A stretch of DNA of 53,370 nucleotides from Candidatus Peribacteria bacterium (lineage in GTDB: Bacteria > Patescibacteriota > Gracilibacteria > UBA1369 > 2-02-FULL-48-14), in NCBI GenBank assembly GCA_943357175.1, contig CALRGE010000012.1, forward strand, positions 1-53,370, given 5' to 3'. Below the pieces are notes generated by a model. That model made no database searches and was not told the DNA's origin. It worked only from the letters and a program-made list of their open reading frames with translations. Positions 17,443 to 26,510 of the stretch are shown piece after piece; within the stretch, counting starts at the first letter, position 1; every line of letters starts with the position of its first letter. Position numbers and translations under genes: made by a program.

Positions 17443-17537
17443 AGCGACTTTAGTCGCAAATTCGAACACCCGAAAACTTCGCCTACGGCGTAGTTCGGAT
17501 AGCTGCACTTTGCACCCTACGGGGTACAGGTGCAGTA

Positions 17538-17623
17538 TGGTGCCTGAGGAGGGACTTGAACCCTCAAACCCTTACGGGTACAAGATTTTAAGTCTCGCGT
17601 GTATACCATTTCACCACCCAGGC
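17538..17623 (-). tRNA. tRNA-Leu (UAA)
   Basis: Minus strand GCCTGGG... with anticodon loop CTTAAAA (TAA), a long variable arm (ACCCGTAAGGGT), T-loop GGTTCAAGTCC and an encoded CCA. The acceptor pairs with one G-T. The stretch between the MgtE-like gene and this tRNA (17443-17537) holds only short hairpins such as GCGACT-TT-AGTCGC. Confidence 0.97.
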
Positions 17624-17686
17624 TTGGGGATAGTTTCCGAAGGAAACATTTTTAGTGTAGCACATTTCGCTTTCGCTCATGTGTAT

Positions 17687-17761
17687 TGGAGGCGAGGATG
17701 AGAGTCGAACTCATTTGGTACGGTTTTGCAAACCGCTGCGTGACCGTTCCGCCACCTCGCC
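17687..17761 (-). tRNA. tRNA-Cys (GCA)
   Basis: Minus strand GGCGAGG...CCTCGCC acceptor, anticodon loop TTGCAAA (GCA), T-loop AGTTCGACTC, discriminator U typical of Cys, and encoded CCA. Confidence 0.97.
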
Positions 17762-17853
17762 GTGCGGAGATATTTTTAACATAAGTCGGAAAAGAATGGA
17801 ATCAAAAAAACTAGAAAAACAAACGGACCGGAATGCTCGCCTTCAGCGAGTGA

Positions 17854-17929
17854 TGGTGGATCGGGCGGGATTCGAACCCGCGACCAAAAGATTAAGAGTC
17901 TTCTGCTCTACCAACTGAGCTACCGATCC
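17854..17929 (-). tRNA. tRNA-Lys (CUU)
   Basis: Minus strand GGATCGGTAGCTCAGTTGG..., anticodon loop CTCTTAA (CTT), T-loop GGTTCGAATCC, acceptor CCGATCC, discriminator A and encoded CCA. Confidence 0.97.
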
Positions 17930-17973
17930 ACGGCTAGCGGATATTAGCAAAACAAGAGAACGAATGCAATTTT

Positions 17974-19500
17974 TTACTCAATCTTAAACATAGCCTTGTA
18001 AAGTTCATCTTTTTGGCATGAAACTTTTAAAGCATCAAAGTCACGTTTTTGATGATCTATTAATATAATCCATTCTCTCAACCTCTCTAAATTTTGCAGG
18101 GCTTTTTTCTTATCTTCACTGTTAGTTCCGATTAATTCCAAAAAATCATCTTTTATAACTTGCCACAAACTGAAGTATTTCAAAATTTCACTCTCAACAA
18201 AATTAAGTCTGTCAATCGTTTGGCTTAATGCAGTTTCAATATCGACCGTGTATCCACTTCTATCACTCATTGTTAAAATATAACTACATAGCGTTTCAAG
18301 CTTATCGTTCTTTCTTTGATCAAAAAGTTTCCATGCAATCAACTTCTGTTCATAACTTAAATTACAATTCCATTTGATGTTTAATTTATCCAAATCAAAC
18401 AAAAATTCGTGAATTTCTACATTATTCTCGATCACTTTTTGAGCAAATATAGCGACATCAGTCATTACTGCAGCCAGAACAGGTGAACTTACTTTCTTGT
18501 CTTCAAGACTTGGAGAAGTGGCATTCATAGATAGTAAGTCTTGACCGACTCCACCAGCACATCTATCTGAAAATCTATAACTAAATGCAGTAATAGCTCT
18601 ATTGTCGTCAACAATTTTCAAATCATTTTTCCACATTGCAGTTGATAAATCTTCATCTTCACTTATTCCTCTAAATGAGAAATGTGCTTTATCATAAGCT
18701 GATGCTCTAAAATTTGAATCACAACCCCAGAATGAAAGTTTACCATTTACAAAAACTTGATTATGAAATTCATTTTTTACAATTTTTTTGATATCTAAAC
18801 CTCTATACAAGAAATAAAGCATATAATAAGTTTCATAAAGATCCCTCTCAATTTTTGCTAAATATGAAGTTAACAAAGTTGCATTCACATCATGAATATC
18901 ATCTCCGGGATCCATAGCCCAAAATTTCAATTTCTTTCCCATCACACCATGTACATCAGTTTCTTTTTCTAGAGTATGCATTATTGCGGAAATTTTCGCA
19001 TGATTAAAATAGATATCAGCATCCGTATTCAGTACAGCACAAGATTCATCTGCTAAACTTGGAATCGCCTTCCTCACACCCACATGCCTCGCAAGCCCTA
19101 CATTACAGTGCCACCTTGCCGCATTTCCCTCCCACAAATTTACTTCCTCAATTTGCATTCCGGAATCTAAAAATTCTCCTGCCGCCTCCTCTTGCGATAT
19201 GATCACATTTCCAAAATAAGATTTAAAGTGCTTTCCACCTATCTCACTTGCAAGGCTTCTTTTTTCCTTTGAAAGGAATTTCGGCATTTTTCTCTCCTGC
19301 AAACTTCTAATCATCCCGGCAGTTTCTCTATTTGAACTCGTGACCGCCTCAAGTGCATCTCTTGTTTGATTCACAACCACAAAAATCCCAATTTTACTAT
19401 GATCGACACCAGCAGATCTACTTATTGAAGCTAATGTATGCAGAATATCTTTACCTTCTTTCCTTGCAGGAATAACCACAGCCGCCTCAAGATTTTTCAT
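17974..19500 (-). CDS. GT-A type glycosyltransferase, cytoplasmic
   Basis: It has 508 residues with no membrane segment. The N-terminal EAAVVIPARKEGKDILHTLASI is the usual start of a family 2-like nucleotide-sugar-binding domain. AVLNTDADIYF (about residue 160) holds a DxD-type metal site, and FRGISEDEDLSTAMWKND (about 285) the acidic acceptor-side motif with a following Trp. The last 170 residues are helical and unassigned. Sugar donor and acceptor cannot be told. It is alone between the tRNAs and the HEPN-like cassette. Confidence 0.65.
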   Translation of the reverse strand: MKNLEAAVVIPARKEGKDILHTLASISRSAGVDHSKIGIFVVVNQTRDALEAVTSSNRETAGMIRSLQERKMPKFLSKEKRSLASEIGGKHFKSYFGNVIISQEEAAGEFLDSGMQIEEVNLWEGNAARWHCNVGLARHVGVRKAIPSLADESCAVLNTDADIYFNHAKISAIMHTLEKETDVHGVMGKKLKFWAMDPGDDIHDVNATLLTSYLAKIERDLYETYYMLYFLYRGLDIKKIVKNEFHNQVFVNGKLSFWGCDSNFRASAYDKAHFSFRGISEDEDLSTAMWKNDLKIVDDNRAITAFSYRFSDRCAGGVGQDLLSMNATSPSLEDKKVSSPVLAAVMTDVAIFAQKVIENNVEIHEFLFDLDKLNIKWNCNLSYEQKLIAWKLFDQRKNDKLETLCSYILTMSDRSGYTVDIETALSQTIDRLNFVESEILKYFSLWQVIKDDFLELIGTNSEDKKKALQNLERLREWIILIDHQKRDFDALKVSCQKDELYKAMFKIE

Positions 19501-19587
19501 AATTCAAAAAAGAAGATGGCAATTTAACATATCCGGACAAAAACACAAGAGCGTGAAGCGACTTTTACAGGTTTGCGTGGGCAGACC

Positions 19588-20133
19588 TCAAGAAAGTTTC
19601 ACCAAATCTTTCACTTCTTTCGCCACAGAAAATGCAAATTCCAAATCTTTTTTAGTATAATCATTTTCTAGATTTTTTAAATCACCAATGTGGAGTTTAT
19701 TTCTTAATTTTCGCATCACATCTACCCTTTTGGAGAGTTCTGAAGATATCAATTTGTGTTCTTTACAAAGCGTATTAATTTGACTCAAGTTGATTTTATC
19801 AAACTTAAATTTTTCAGTCTCTTCTACATTTTTACCTAGTACAATTTTTTCTAAATTATTTATTTTATAAATTTCCTTTGTAATTCTAAAAATCATGTTT
19901 GTTCTTGCCAAATCTTTTTCATTTTTATGTTTCTTGAGTAAGCATAATAAAAGTGCCTCTATGATTGATGCAGTATAAATTGTTGTAGTTTTTCTAAAAC
20001 TACTTTTGAGTACATCGTTATATTTTATGGATTCGGAGAGATATATTAACTCAAGGATATGATCAAAAATAATTCCCAAATTTCCACGCAAGATTTCATT
20101 ATCAATAAAAGAAAACTTTGATTCTTGTGTCAT
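19588..20133 (-). CDS. HEPN-like helical protein, possible toxin
   Basis: It has 181 residues, nearly all alpha-helical. Near the C terminus MRKLRNKLHIGD resembles the Arg-Asn-x-x-(x)-His ribonuclease motif of HEPN domains, although the Arg-to-His spacing is one residue short if counted from RN. It lies 3 nt after a 56-residue gene, the layout of many toxin-antitoxin pairs. Other HEPN roles or an unrelated helical protein are possible. Confidence 0.45.
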   Translation of the reverse strand: MTQESKFSFIDNEILRGNLGIIFDHILELIYLSESIKYNDVLKSSFRKTTTIYTASIIEALLLCLLKKHKNEKDLARTNMIFRITKEIYKINNLEKIVLGKNVEETEKFKFDKINLSQINTLCKEHKLISSELSKRVDVMRKLRNKLHIGDLKNLENDYTKKDLEFAFSVAKEVKDLVKLS

Positions 20134-20136
20134 AAA

Positions 20137-20307
20137 TCATGATTTAAGCATTTCAGCAAGTGACTTGAAACCTATTTCCTCAAGATAATTGCCAAGTTTT
20201 TTATCTGAATTCGTATTTGGATCAATACCATATTTTTTTTCGATAACAGAAACTTTTGTATCAAAGCTTTTTGCAACAAACCGATCTTTTTTATAATCAT
20301 TTTTCAT
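20137..20307 (-). CDS. Small 56-residue protein, possible antitoxin
   Basis: It reads MKNDYKKDRFVAKSFDTKVS..., ends EEIGFKSLAEMLKS, and is basic at the N terminus and acidic/helical at the C terminus. It ends TGATTT immediately before the ATG of the HEPN-like gene (3-nt gap), so the two are co-transcribed. No family recognised. It has no recognisable DNA-binding motif. Confidence 0.55.
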   Translation of the reverse strand: MKNDYKKDRFVAKSFDTKVSVIEKKYGIDPNTNSDKKLGNYLEEIGFKSLAEMLKS

Positions 20308-20422
20308 GATTCGATTTTATCATCGAAGCATTTATTTACAATTCAAAACTTAAATTTTCTGTTGTCAGAAAACGGCAACAGGAAAATTATGTTGACTAAA
20401 ATTTCTATGCTAAACTCTAGCC

Positions 20423-21727
20423 ATGAAATTAAAAACACTCTACGTCTGCTCCAACTGCGCCTATCAGGCTACAAAATGGATGGGAAAGTGCCCGGAATGT
20501 GAGGCATGGAATAGCTTCGCGGAAGAGACAGTTAACGTTGGAAAAACTGATAAAATTTCAAGTGTTGCCCGACGTCTGACAACAGAAAAAGCAGTATCAA
20601 TTTTGAATGTTGGAGCAATTAAAGAACGAGCAAAAACGGGAATTGAAGAATTCGATTTAGTTGCCGGCGGCGGGATTGTGGACGGTAGTTTAATTCTACT
20701 TTCAGGTGAACCGGGCATAGGAAAATCGACTCTCACAATGCAGATTTTAGATAAAATGGCTGCCCAAAAAGGATCTGTTCTATATGTGACCGGTGAAGAA
20801 TCAGTAGAACAAGTTTCTGCTCGCGCAAAAAGATTAGGTGCGGCTCACGAAAATATCAAACTCCTCTACGAAACAAATCTCGAAAACATAATTGCAGCAG
20901 TTGAAAGTGAAAAACCGGAATTTCTAGTTTTGGACTCGATTCAAGTTATGGCATCCGAGGCGATTCCGGGAATGGCAGGTGCAATTTCTCAGGTTAGATA
21001 TGTCACAGAAAGTATAATGTCACTAATAAAAACAAAGAAAATTTCCACGCTTTTAATCGGTCATGTAAATAAAGAAGGAAATCTTGCCGGCCCAAAAGTT
21101 CTCGAGCATTTAGTTGATGCAGTTTTTCTACTCGAAGGCGAGCGAGATCAAAGTTTGCGTCTTTTGCGTTCTGTAAAAAACAGATATGGAACAGTGAACG
21201 AAGTTGGAATGTTTGAGATGGATTCTAACGGACTTCAAGAGCTACGAAATCCTGCTGAAAAAATTCTCCAAAATCGACCTGTAAATTCTTTCGGTTCATG
21301 CCTCACAATCACAATGGAAGGAAACCGTCCGATTCTGATGGAAGTTCAGGCGCTCGTTAACACCTCACCTTTTGGCTATCCAAAACGTGCTGCCAGTGGT
21401 TTTGACAGAAATCGACTTGAACTTTTGATTGCCGTAATCGAAAAACATACAGATCTAAGTTTGAGTGATAAAGACGTTTACATCAACATTACTGGAGGAC
21501 TTCACCTGAAAGATCCAGCTGCAGATTTGGCTGTTTGTATGGCGATTGCTTCAAGTTTGAAGAAAAAGCCACTTGCCGAAAATTTAGTATTTTTTGGTGA
21601 AATCGGCCTCGCCGGAGAAATCAGAAAAACTGTACAAGAAGATAGCCGCAGAAAAGCTATAAAGAAAATCGCAATGTTGCCAGCTGAAAACACTAAGTTT
21701 TTGAGAAATTCTATCGCACAAATTTAA
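20423..21727 (+). CDS. radA: DNA repair protein RadA (Sms)
   Basis: RecA-like helicase that promotes branch migration during recombination. It has 434 residues. It has an N-terminal C4 zinc finger (CSNCAY...CPECEAW), Walker A GEPGIGKST, Walker B LVLDSI, the RadA-specific KNRYG (usually KNRFG) and a C-terminal Lon-like domain (GGLHLKDPAADLAVCMAIASS). Upstream (20308-20422) lies an imperfect dyad TTTTCTGTTG/CAACAGGAAAA around 20357-20386. Confidence 0.96.
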   Translation: MKLKTLYVCSNCAYQATKWMGKCPECEAWNSFAEETVNVGKTDKISSVARRLTTEKAVSILNVGAIKERAKTGIEEFDLVAGGGIVDGSLILLSGEPGIGKSTLTMQILDKMAAQKGSVLYVTGEESVEQVSARAKRLGAAHENIKLLYETNLENIIAAVESEKPEFLVLDSIQVMASEAIPGMAGAISQVRYVTESIMSLIKTKKISTLLIGHVNKEGNLAGPKVLEHLVDAVFLLEGERDQSLRLLRSVKNRYGTVNEVGMFEMDSNGLQELRNPAEKILQNRPVNSFGSCLTITMEGNRPILMEVQALVNTSPFGYPKRAASGFDRNRLELLIAVIEKHTDLSLSDKDVYINITGGLHLKDPAADLAVCMAIASSLKKKPLAENLVFFGEIGLAGEIRKTVQEDSRRKAIKKIAMLPAENTKFLRNSIAQI

Positions 21728-21730
21728 ACA

Positions 21731-21759
21731 TTGACGAATCTTATAAATTATTATACAAA
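21731..21759 (+). promoter_or_regulatory. Promoter of the 599-residue protein gene
   Basis: TTGACG (21731-21736), 17 nt, TACAAA (21754-21759), in the 51-nt gap after radA. Confidence 0.5.
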
Positions 21760-21778
21760 TAAGGCTTAAAAATAAATT

Positions 21779-23578
21779 ATGCCGATTTTTATATCTGATC
21801 TCGCAGGCAGCGAACTATCAAAATTTGAAGTTGATGATAATTTAAAAATCAGCAAGCCTGAAACTGATGGTTATTTTGTAAATTATGAAAATTTTGAATT
21901 CGAAAGAGAAATAATTCGATCCAGAATTGATACTCTTTTGAGACAAGACAGAAAGCGAAGAAAAAAAGAGGATAAAATTATTCCAGAATTAGAAAAAACT
22001 CCGTACGCTACTCTCATTACAAAAATGTGTAGCCCAAAATTCAAACCGGAAGATTTAAGTGAATCTGAGAGAGCCATAATGGGCTTCCTACCAATCGATA
22101 TAGATAAGAAAAGAGTCGGTGCCTTGATGGAAGTTGTCGCTGAAAAAGTAGCAGCAACATATGCACTAAATGATGAAGAAATAAAATCTGAAATTTTTGA
22201 AAAGGCAAAACAATCCGTATTTGTCGTACTGAGTATGAATTTAAAAGAAGCACTAAAAAAAAGTTTTTATGAGACGCCATTAAATTTTTCATTCCTGAAT
22301 TCGGATATTTCACAAATCACTCCTAAAAAATTACAATCTCTAATTGAAAAACTAAAAATCGAAGAAAAAACTACAACAGAAGATTTATTAAAAGAACTTG
22401 GTATTGAAGAACAAAAGATTCCTTACCTCAATGAACAAATTATGGAGGCAGGAAAGGAAGCCATAAGATTTTATAGAAGAGTAAGCTCAGAAGTTGCAAA
22501 AGGGCAAATTAGATTCGCTGCAGATGATAAAAAGGGTATTTTAAGTGGAGAATTAGCACAAATTGACCCTTACATAGAAGATTCACAAGCAGATCTTTTT
22601 ACCCTTTTAGACAGAGCCTTTTCTAAAGAAAAAGAAGATAGTCTCGACAAAGGTTTCAGCAGAAAATATGAGGCTCAAATATTATTACAAATTAGATATC
22701 TCTATTTAATTATTACGAGTCAACCTGAATACAAAACTTTAATGGACTCCACAAGTGGATTAAGTGCTTTTACAAAAAATTTATTGGGTAATACTACAAT
22801 GAAAATTGTTAATGAGCCACTATTTGAAGAGCATCCTGATCCTCAAGATGAAACGAAAAAACCAAAAATAAATATGTACAAAAAATATACATTAAGAGTA
22901 TTTGAAGAAGGAATGCCACCAATTTATATGGATGACGAGATGAGAGAAAAAGCTTGGGAATCAATCATGCTAAAAATTATTACTGGTGAGTCAGCATCAG
23001 ATAAAGTCGTTGATATGATAGCGGGACAAGGTGCTATTTATGGAATCAATACTGAAGATTTGATTGGTGATTTAGAATCATCCGATTATAACAGACTGGA
23101 ACGAGTTGAAATAAATACTGCATATATTACAAGAATATGTATAAAAACAGCTCAGGCGATGGGCTGTAATGAAGATCTTTCTGATGAGGAACTTTCGGAT
23201 AAAGGAAGCGATTATCATTTTCTTCAACCCGGTCAATTTAAGATTGTGAAAAGAATTCATGGTAATGCTAAAAATGAAAAAACTCATGATTTTTCCGCAT
23301 TTAAAGTATACATGGCAGTTGCTGCAAAAAATGGAAGTACACAAAGAATTGAATTTAGATATTTACCATGGGACACATACAAAAGCAGTAAATCAAAAGA
23401 ATCATTAAGTGGAGATTCAACATATTCACTAAAAAAGAAATTGCAGTTTTCTAAATATGCAATTCGCAAAAGTCAAAATGAAAGATTCATTGAAGTTGTT
23501 GAGAGATTACTTGAAGTGCTAGCCGATCTTGAAGAGACTGAAACTGTTAACCGCAAGAGTACTCGCAAGCAGAGTTAA
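21779..23578 (+). CDS. Large soluble protein of unknown function
   Basis: It has 599 residues, with no signal peptide or membrane segment and many charged residues. The N-terminal 65 residues include a basic stretch (RQDRKRRKKEDK). Helix-rich segments follow, including EVVAEKVAATYALNDEEIKSE and KKLQSLIEKLKIEEKTTTEDLL. The last 150 residues contain a short mixed stretch, KVYMAVAAKNGSTQRIEFRYLPWDT. No catalytic motif is recognised. It has its own promoter after radA. Its last 20 codons overlap the convergent tatD gene by 60 nt. Confidence 0.6.
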   Translation: MPIFISDLAGSELSKFEVDDNLKISKPETDGYFVNYENFEFEREIIRSRIDTLLRQDRKRRKKEDKIIPELEKTPYATLITKMCSPKFKPEDLSESERAIMGFLPIDIDKKRVGALMEVVAEKVAATYALNDEEIKSEIFEKAKQSVFVVLSMNLKEALKKSFYETPLNFSFLNSDISQITPKKLQSLIEKLKIEEKTTTEDLLKELGIEEQKIPYLNEQIMEAGKEAIRFYRRVSSEVAKGQIRFAADDKKGILSGELAQIDPYIEDSQADLFTLLDRAFSKEKEDSLDKGFSRKYEAQILLQIRYLYLIITSQPEYKTLMDSTSGLSAFTKNLLGNTTMKIVNEPLFEEHPDPQDETKKPKINMYKKYTLRVFEEGMPPIYMDDEMREKAWESIMLKIITGESASDKVVDMIAGQGAIYGINTEDLIGDLESSDYNRLERVEINTAYITRICIKTAQAMGCNEDLSDEELSDKGSDYHFLQPGQFKIVKRIHGNAKNEKTHDFSAFKVYMAVAAKNGSTQRIEFRYLPWDTYKSSKSKESLSGDSTYSLKKKLQFSKYAIRKSQNERFIEVVERLLEVLADLEETETVNRKSTRKQS

Positions 23579-24274
23579 ATCCATCTTCCTCAACTCAGCA
23601 ATTTTTTCTGCTACTTCTTTAACGTAACTCATATCATTTCTTTTTCCTCGGATTGAAGCCGGAGGCAGAAATGGGCAATCGGTTTCAACCAGAAATAAAT
23701 CGAGTGGTCCCTTAGCCGCAGCTTCTTGAACTTCCTTCGCGTTATCATAAGTTACAACACCGCTAAATGAAGTGTAATAACCGGCAGTCCAAACTTTTTT
23801 AGCAAATTCATAGTCATAAGAATAACAGTGAAAAACAACTTTTTTCGCTTTTTCATCGAGCAAAATTCGCAGTGTATCTTCCGCAGCGTTCCGCGAATGA
23901 ACTATACAAGGTAAATCAAATTCATTCGCCAGTCTAATTTGTTTTCTGAAAGTTTCTTCCTGAATTTCTTTTGAGAATTTGTTGTGATGATAATCTAAAC
24001 CAGTCTCGCCTATCGCTACAAATCGGCTTGCATTCGCTCGAATGAAAGCGATTTCCTCATCTGTTAAATCGTCACATTCTGTTGGATGAATACCCAAAGC
24101 CGGAAACATAAAATCGTATTTATCAGCAAGCTCAAGTGCTTTTCGATTTGTCTCAATATCACAACCCACAACAATCATTTTCTCAACTCCGGAATCAAAA
24201 GCACGCTTAATAAGTTCATCTCTATCAGCATCAAAGTGCTTAAAATAAGGATGGCAATGTGTATCTACAAACAT
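23519..24274 (-). CDS. tatD: TatD-family metal-dependent DNase
   Basis: It has 251 residues in a TIM-barrel amidohydrolase fold. Metal-site motifs are DTHCHPY (HxH), GETGLDYHH (Glu), CIVHSRNA (His), VVFHCYSYD (His) and VETDCPFLPP (Asp). The C-terminal IAELRKMDLTLLASTLAVNSFSLF matches the family's final helix, so the 60-nt overlap with the convergent unknown gene is probably real. The start ATG is 36 nt from the start of the divergent DAHP synthase. Confidence 0.93.
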   Translation of the reverse strand: MFVDTHCHPYFKHFDADRDELIKRAFDSGVEKMIVVGCDIETNRKALELADKYDFMFPALGIHPTECDDLTDEEIAFIRANASRFVAIGETGLDYHHNKFSKEIQEETFRKQIRLANEFDLPCIVHSRNAAEDTLRILLDEKAKKVVFHCYSYDYEFAKKVWTAGYYTSFSGVVTYDNAKEVQEAAAKGPLDLFLVETDCPFLPPASIRGKRNDMSYVKEVAEKIAELRKMDLTLLASTLAVNSFSLFKIG

Positions 24275-24309
24275 TTTATGATATTATGGCGCGGCAATCT
24301 TATGCGAAT

Positions 24310-25017
24310 ATGAAAGAAATTACAATAATTGCCGGTCCGTGCGCAGTAGAAAGTAAGGATCAAATTGAAAAAACTGCCGAATTCTTGGCAAAATTAGGCG
24401 TGAAAATTTTACGCGGAGGAGCGTTCAAACCTCGTACAAATCCCGATGATTTTCAAGGACTCGGTGAAGAAGGATTGAAATTATTGCGAGCAGCTGCAGA
24501 TAAATTTGGAATGCAAGTAATTACTGAAGTTATGGATCCGCGAGATATCGAAATGGTCAGTAAATACGCAGACATCCTACAAATCGGTTCACGAAATATG
24601 CACAACAGTCCTTTTCTCGCAGAACTCGGAAAACAGAAAAAACCTCTACTTTTGAAACGTGGAATGAGTGCTACTTTAAATGAATTTTTACAAGCGGTTC
24701 GATACATTGAAAAAGCAGGCAACAAGAATATTTTACTCTGTGAAAGAGGTGAAAGAACATTTCATGATGAAACAAGATTCACTCTAAATTTAGGCTCAAT
24801 TCCCGCAATAAAATCAAAATCAAATTACCCACTAATTGTTGATCCAAGTCATGCTGCAGGCAATCGAGATTACGTAATTGCGATGGCAAAAGGAGCAATT
24901 GCAGCAGGAGCAGACGGACTCATGATTGAAGTTCATCCGGATCCCGAAAAAGCCTTGTGCGACGGACCTCAAGCGCTTACATTTACAATGTTCGAGCAAT
25001 TAATGAATGAAATATGA
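24310..25017 (+). CDS. aroF: 3-deoxy-7-phosphoheptulonate (DAHP) synthase, second paralogue
   Basis: Condenses PEP with erythrose-4-phosphate. It has 235 residues from MKEITIIAGPC, a type I-beta enzyme without an ACT or chorismate-mutase domain. Motifs are IIAGPCAVES, GGAFKPRTNPDDFQGLGEEG, LQIGSRNMHN, LLKRGMSAT, LLCERGERTF, VDPSHAAGN and IEVHPDPEKALCDGPQAL. The frame is open from 24259, but that start would overlap tatD and add a non-conserved extension. It differs in subtype from the DAHP synthase domain at 2400-3146. It overlaps the next gene by 4 nt. Confidence 0.93.
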   Translation: MKEITIIAGPCAVESKDQIEKTAEFLAKLGVKILRGGAFKPRTNPDDFQGLGEEGLKLLRAAADKFGMQVITEVMDPRDIEMVSKYADILQIGSRNMHNSPFLAELGKQKKPLLLKRGMSATLNEFLQAVRYIEKAGNKNILLCERGERTFHDETRFTLNLGSIPAIKSKSNYPLIVDPSHAAGNRDYVIAMAKGAIAAGADGLMIEVHPDPEKALCDGPQALTFTMFEQLMNEI

Positions 25018-25268
25018 ACAAAACCGAAGAACTTCTACAGGAGCTAGTTGATATGCAAAGAAAGGAGTTCAAAAGAATGAAAACTGCAAGAATTTTGCAT
25101 TTCATTTTCGTTACTTTACCAACTCTAACGCTAGTACTAATATCAATAGTCGGATCTGTAATTCTTTTCCAAAAAACAGAGGAGTTATTAAAGAATTTCC
25201 CTCAATCCGCCCAAGAATACCAAAAGAGTTTTTTTGAAAACTTCAAATCAAAAATTACAGGTAATTAG
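25014..25268 (+). CDS. Small single-span membrane protein
   Basis: It has 84 residues: a charged N-terminal helix (ELLQELVDMQRKEFKRMK), one transmembrane segment (about 28-51) and a charged C-terminal helix. No known family. It overlaps aroF by 4 nt (ATGA), so it is co-translated with the DAHP synthase. Its stop overlaps that of the tautomerase gene by 4 nt. Confidence 0.6.
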   Translation: MNKTEELLQELVDMQRKEFKRMKTARILHFIFVTLPTLTLVLISIVGSVILFQKTEELLKNFPQSAQEYQKSFFENFKSKITGN

Positions 25269-25444
25269 GAATGCTGCAATCCGGCAGTCCCCCAGTTTTC
25301 TTTTGGAACTTCTTGAATTGTCATTGTCACAGCTGCAATCGGACATTTTGCTACTTCCGCAACGGTTTGACTCATCTTTTCGATAAGTTCTTTTTTCTGG
25401 TCGAGACTGCGCCCCTCAAGCATTTGTAGAGTTATATGTGGCAT
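25265..25444 (-). CDS. 4-oxalocrotonate tautomerase-family enzyme
   Basis: It has 59 residues starting MPHITLQMLEG, so Pro becomes the N-terminal residue after Met removal, as required for catalysis in this family. RSLDQKKELIEKMSQTVAEV and the C-terminal half match the small hexameric 4-OT fold; these enzymes tautomerise enol acids. The substrate is unknown. It starts 3 nt after the prfA stop, so it belongs to the prmC-prfA unit. Confidence 0.82.
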   Translation of the reverse strand: MPHITLQMLEGRSLDQKKELIEKMSQTVAEVAKCPIAAVTMTIQEVPKENWGTAGLQHS

Positions 25445-25447
25445 ATT

Positions 25448-26509
25448 TTATTTGTCAGCGGCTAATTTTCTTGTTTGATCTTCCAAAATCAAGGAATCGA
25501 CAATTTGATCTAAATCGCCATCCATAATTCCTGGTAAATTACTAAAGTTTTTCCCAATTCTGTGATCAGTAACTCGGTCTTGTGGAAAGTTATAAGTCCG
25601 AATTTTATCAGATCTATCTCCACTTCCAATTTGTGAAAGTCTCGCCTCTCCCAAAGCCTTTGCTCGTTTATCTTCCTCCAAAGCATATAAACGCGAGCGC
25701 AAAACTCCCATCGCTTTTATCTTATTTTTGAGCTGAGATTTTTCATCCTGACAAGAGACAACCGTATTCGTCGGCAAGTGAGTAATTCGCACAGCCGAAT
25801 CTGTTGTATTAACGCTCTGTCCACCGTTTCCACTTGATCGATAAACGTCAATTCTCAACTCATTCTCAGCAATTCTCAACTCAAATTCCTCAATTTCTGG
25901 CAAAACCACAACCGAAGCCGCAGAAGTATGAACTCTTCCCTTCGACTCAGTTTCCGGAATCCTCTGAACACGATGCACTCCACTTTCGTATCTCATTCTT
26001 CCATATGCACCTGGCCCAATAACCTTAAAAATCATTTCCTTCATTCCCTTTTCACCAGGACTTTGACTAATAATTTCAGCCTTATATTTTTTTTCTTCCA
26101 CATATCTTAGATACATTCTATCTAGCTCCTCCGCAAAAAGATTTGCCTCTTCCCCACCTGTTCCAGCACGAATTTCCATAATACAATTTCCGGAATCTTT
26201 TGGATCTTTCGGCACCAATTCAATTTTCAATTCTTCAGTAATTCTTTCAAGTTGTTCGGTGGAAGCTTTCAATTCTTCTTTTGCCATTTCTCTAAGCTCA
26301 TCATCATCACCTGTCATAATTTCTCTACTTTCCTCAACAGACTTTTCATATTTTTTCATCTCCCTAAAAAGGCGCACCGCTCCTTCAATTTCCCTTCTAC
26401 GAGCCAACATTTTTTGATATTTCGGCTGGTCAGAAATCACTTCCGACTTCATCATTTCTTCTTCTAAAACGCTGAATTCTTCTTCTAATTTTGCTAACTT
26501 TTCATTCAT
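25448..26509 (-). CDS. prfA: Peptide chain release factor 1
   Basis: It has 353 residues. It has the GGQ motif in [20 protein letters not shown] (peptidyl-tRNA hydrolysis) and the stop-recognition tripeptide region [19 protein letters not shown], where PET stands for the usual PAT and defines RF1 (UAA/UAG). It starts 1 nt after the stop of prmC, whose product methylates the GGQ Gln. Confidence 0.96.
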   Translation of the reverse strand: MNEKLAKLEEEFSVLEEEMMKSEVISDQPKYQKMLARRREIEGAVRLFREMKKYEKSVEESREIMTGDDDELREMAKEELKASTEQLERITEELKIELVPKDPKDSGNCIMEIRAGTGGEEANLFAEELDRMYLRYVEEKKYKAEIISQSPGEKGMKEMIFKVIGPGAYGRMRYESGVHRVQRIPETESKGRVHTSAASVVVLPEIEEFELRIAENELRIDVYRSSGNGGQSVNTTDSAVRITHLPTNTVVSCQDEKSQLKNKIKAMGVLRSRLYALEEDKRAKALGEARLSQIGSGDRSDKIRTYNFPQDRVTDHRIGKNFSNLPGIMDGDLDQIVDSLILEDQTRKLAADK

Positions 26510-26510
26510 G

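Noticed and set aside
17443-17537. Short inverted repeats as a CRISPR or mobile-element end
   Set aside because: The hairpins are not regularly spaced repeats and no cas or transposase gene is near.
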